From assembly GCA_002309075.1 (NCBI GenBank), contig DBWP01000013.1:3731-10187 (forward strand): a stretch of 6,457 bases of DNA. Direction: 5' to 3'. The DNA comes from Candidatus Saccharibacteria bacterium UBA1235. GTDB lineage: Bacteria; Patescibacteriota; Saccharimonadia; Saccharimonadales; Saccharimonadaceae. Position numbers and translations under genes: made by a program. Positions 5,178 to 6,457 of this stretch are shown in pieces. The notes under the pieces were generated by a model. That model had not been told where the DNA came from. It searched no databases and saw only the letters and a list, made by a program, of their open reading frames with translations. Within the stretch, counting starts at the first letter, position 1; each line of letters starts with the position of its first letter.

Positions 5178-5951
5178 TCATAATTTACAATTATTCGTAC
5201 CTTGATCATTTATTACTTCGACTGCTGATGAATTTCTTGCATTTTTATTAATTCTCACATCCGCTCGATTCTTATATCTCTTTGAACCTTCTGGATTTAT
5301 ACAAAAATCTATTGAATCAGATTTAAAATTAGTACTATTTAAGAAACTAGTTAAAATAGCACCGCTGGTATGATGCAACTTATTATTCACTTGAATTGTA
5401 TTATTTTTCATCACGAAAGTATAAACCGTCCCCGAACGCGGATGACGCACTACTAAGAGAGCTGCCGATATATTACTACAATCCGTCGCCCCACACCCTA
5501 CAGATTGTATTTCAGCTGACCACTTTGGTTTATAACTCTCCACAATACCCGCTAATTTTCGCGTATCTTTAACTACAACATCAGCATTTGCATTATATAA
5601 TGCTGTCAGAACATCTCCCGAACCAACGTCTCTACCCATATCACCAACTACATCATAAACAAATGCAGTACCACTAGGTATAGATACCCCATCCAATCCA
5701 GTAGTCTCACCAAACGTCACTAATTTACCATAAATTACCTGATTCGAACGTCCATCATCAGCGCTCTGTACATTCGTAGTCTCCGCATAAATATTCCGTA
5801 AGAATTCCACAAAGCTTTGTGTCGAGTCATTAAATCTCTGACTAAACACTGAACTCTGTACGCCAATAGTTACTCCCAAGAACAAAAGTCCTGTAATACC
5901 CAAAAACAAAGTTACTTCAATTATTGTAAAGCCACCCAATCTTCTTTTCAT
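5178..5951 (-). CDS. Type IV pilin-like minor pseudopilin (PulG/GspH-like), 257 aa
   Basis: The prepilin leader MKRRLGG is cut before FTIIEVTLFLG, giving Phe1 and Glu5, followed by a hydrophobic helix (8-31). The exported part has an S-N-Q-x-I-Y-G-K-L-V-x-F segment (69-80) of the kind seen in GspH/FimT-like proteins and four cysteines (153, 158, 217, 255). It should be processed by a prepilin peptidase and built into a type IV pilus or type II secretion pseudopilus as a minor subunit. The open frame reaches 5975, but the extra eight residues (MCLCYNRN) precede an otherwise complete leader and are encoded across a perfect extended -10 box, so ATG 5951 is preferred. It is the first of three pilin-like genes on this strand; its stop is 44 bp before the next start, and that gap region holds the next promoter. 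Confidence 0.85.
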   Translation of the reverse strand: MKRRLGGFTIIEVTLFLGITGLLFLGVTIGVQSSVFSQRFNDSTQSFVEFLRNIYAETTNVQSADDGRSNQVIYGKLVTFGETTGLDGVSIPSGTAFVYDVVGDMGRDVGSGDVLTALYNANADVVVKDTRKLAGIVESYKPKWSAEIQSVGCGATDCSNISAALLVVRHPRSGTVYTFVMKNNTIQVNNKLHHTSGAILTSFLNSTNFKSDSIDFCINPEGSKRYKNRADVRINKNARNSSAVEVINDQGTNNCKL

Positions 5952-5957
5952 ATTTCT

Positions 5958-5966
5958 ATTATAGCA
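5958..5966 (-). promoter_or_regulatory. Extended -10 promoter deciding the 5951 start
   Basis: TG-C-TATAAT on the minus strand (hexamer 5958-5963) ends 6 nt before ATG 5951, so the A of ATG is at the expected transcription start and the message is leaderless. No convincing -35 is seen. This is the same geometry as at 431 and 6420. Confidence 0.72.
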
Positions 5967-5988
5967 TAAGCACATTCAAAATAAAATA

Positions 5989-6420
5989 TTAATAACTTGG
6001 AAACAAATACATCATCCACTTTTCAAAATTGGAATAGTTTCTTTCGGTTCTCGCATTCATTACGATAGTTTTATGCTTATTTTTAGCTTCTTCTGAATTC
6101 TCTGGCATTACCACCATCTTCTCCCCAGAAAATTGTTTATCCAAATACTTTCTTGCCAAAAGTTCTTGATATTCATCAGATTTATAATATTCATTTTCAA
6201 GTTCCGCTGCTTCAACCTCTACATTTAAAAGTTCTAACGTCTTCTTCTCTGTAGTTAATTTTTCCGTCAAATCCCAATTCCGAGACATCGCCATAATAGA
6301 TTGATAAGTCCACATTAAACACAAAAACACTGCCAGCACCAACACAACATTTTCGACAGACAGATAGTCGTGCTTTATTTTATAATTCAACTGTCGGAAT
6401 TTCGACTTTATCCCGTTCAT
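5989..6420 (-). CDS. FtsB/DivIC-like septum formation initiator protein
   Basis: A 143-residue single-pass membrane protein: a basic cytosolic N-terminus (1-18), one membrane helix (about 23-43), a heptad-rich coiled coil (about 47-80, with TEKLTTEKKTLELLNVEVE), then YYKSDEYQELLARKYLDKQFSGEKMVVMP (78-106), which corresponds to the conserved end of FtsB/DivIC where 'E-x-x-AR-x-x-L-x-x-x-x-PGE' precedes a short strand. FtsB/DivIC pairs with FtsL and FtsQ/DivIB in the divisome and helps activate septal peptidoglycan synthesis. About 37 residues follow the family's usual end, with a WMMYLFPS terminus. The open frame includes an ATG at 6429, but that ATG overlaps a TATAAT box; ATG 6420 lies 7 nt after it and is preferred. 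The gene is followed after 37 bp by the first pseudopilin gene, which has its own promoter. Confidence 0.8.
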   Translation of the reverse strand: MNGIKSKFRQLNYKIKHDYLSVENVVLVLAVFLCLMWTYQSIMAMSRNWDLTEKLTTEKKTLELLNVEVEAAELENEYYKSDEYQELLARKYLDKQFSGEKMVVMPENSEEAKNKHKTIVMNARTERNYSNFEKWMMYLFPSY

Positions 6421-6427
6421 GCTTATC

Positions 6428-6436
6428 ATTATAGCA
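6428..6436 (-). promoter_or_regulatory. Extended -10 promoter deciding the 6420 start
   Basis: TG-C-TATAAT on the minus strand (hexamer 6428-6433) overlaps the in-frame ATG at 6429 and ends 7 nt before ATG 6420. The upstream ATG could not be in the message, so the shorter protein is expected from a leaderless transcript. Confidence 0.68.
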
Positions 6437-6441
6437 TTTTA

Positions 6442-6450
6442 TGATAAAAT
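6442..6450 (+). promoter_or_regulatory. Possible divergent extended -10 box for a gene beyond the right edge
   Basis: TG-A-TAAAAT on the plus strand (hexamer 6445-6450) would start transcription at about 6457-6458, the edge of the window. With the minus-strand box at 6428-6433 it would form a divergent promoter pair like the one at 367-424. No downstream gene can be seen, so this is tentative. Confidence 0.35.
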
Positions 6451-6457
6451 ATAGTAG

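Overview
The window reads as chromosomal DNA from a small-genome, low-GC bacterium using the standard genetic code, most likely Candidatus Saccharibacteria (TM7) or a related Patescibacteria/CPR lineage. The basis is inference from several features: a set of PulG/GspH-like pseudopilins, a secreted lamin-tail-like protein, a divergent FtsB/DivIC protein, small genes with AT-leaning base composition, and start codons placed only 6-9 nt downstream of an extended -10 box (TGnTATAAT), which is the layout of leaderless transcripts. No rRNA gene or universal marker protein is present to settle the taxonomy.

Layout. (1) 1-359, minus: 3'-truncated gene for a secreted lamin-tail-domain-like protein. 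(2) 360-430: a 71-bp divergent promoter region. (3) 431-2710, plus: a compact three-gene operon encoding a six-helix membrane protein, a 79-residue ATP-cone-like protein, and a two-dinucleotide-binding flavoprotein of the mercuric reductase/lipoamide dehydrogenase family that lacks the redox-active cysteine pair. (4) 2712-2751: a perfect 17-bp bidirectional terminator between convergent units. (5) 2751-2827, minus: initiator tRNA-Met(CAU), driven by a fully consensus TTGACA-17-TATAAT promoter at 2846-2874. (6) 2877-5951, minus: three pseudopilin-like genes transcribed in the order 257 aa, 315 aa, 435 aa. (7) 5989-6420, minus: an FtsB/DivIC-like septum formation protein, with a probable divergent promoter running off the right edge.

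How the parts relate. The three pseudopilin-like proteins resemble the minor, tip-forming subunits of type IV pili or type II secretion: two carry a GF-TxIE processing site, and the last and largest lacks Glu5, as GspK and PilX do. They probably work with major pilin and assembly genes elsewhere in the genome. First genes of transcription units lack Shine-Dalgarno sequences and sit just after a -10 box, while two downstream genes in operons (1125, 4184) have clear Shine-Dalgarno sequences. This promoter geometry moves three starts downstream from the longest open frames, to 6420, 5951 and 5133.

Most notable for follow-up: the cysteine-less flavoprotein linked to a membrane protein and an ATP-cone-like small protein; the systematic leaderless architecture; an initiator tRNA whose anticodon stem has U29:A41 in place of the usual G:C; and the GspI-J-K-like pseudopilin order. 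No CRISPR array, insertion sequence, integrase or phage gene is visible.
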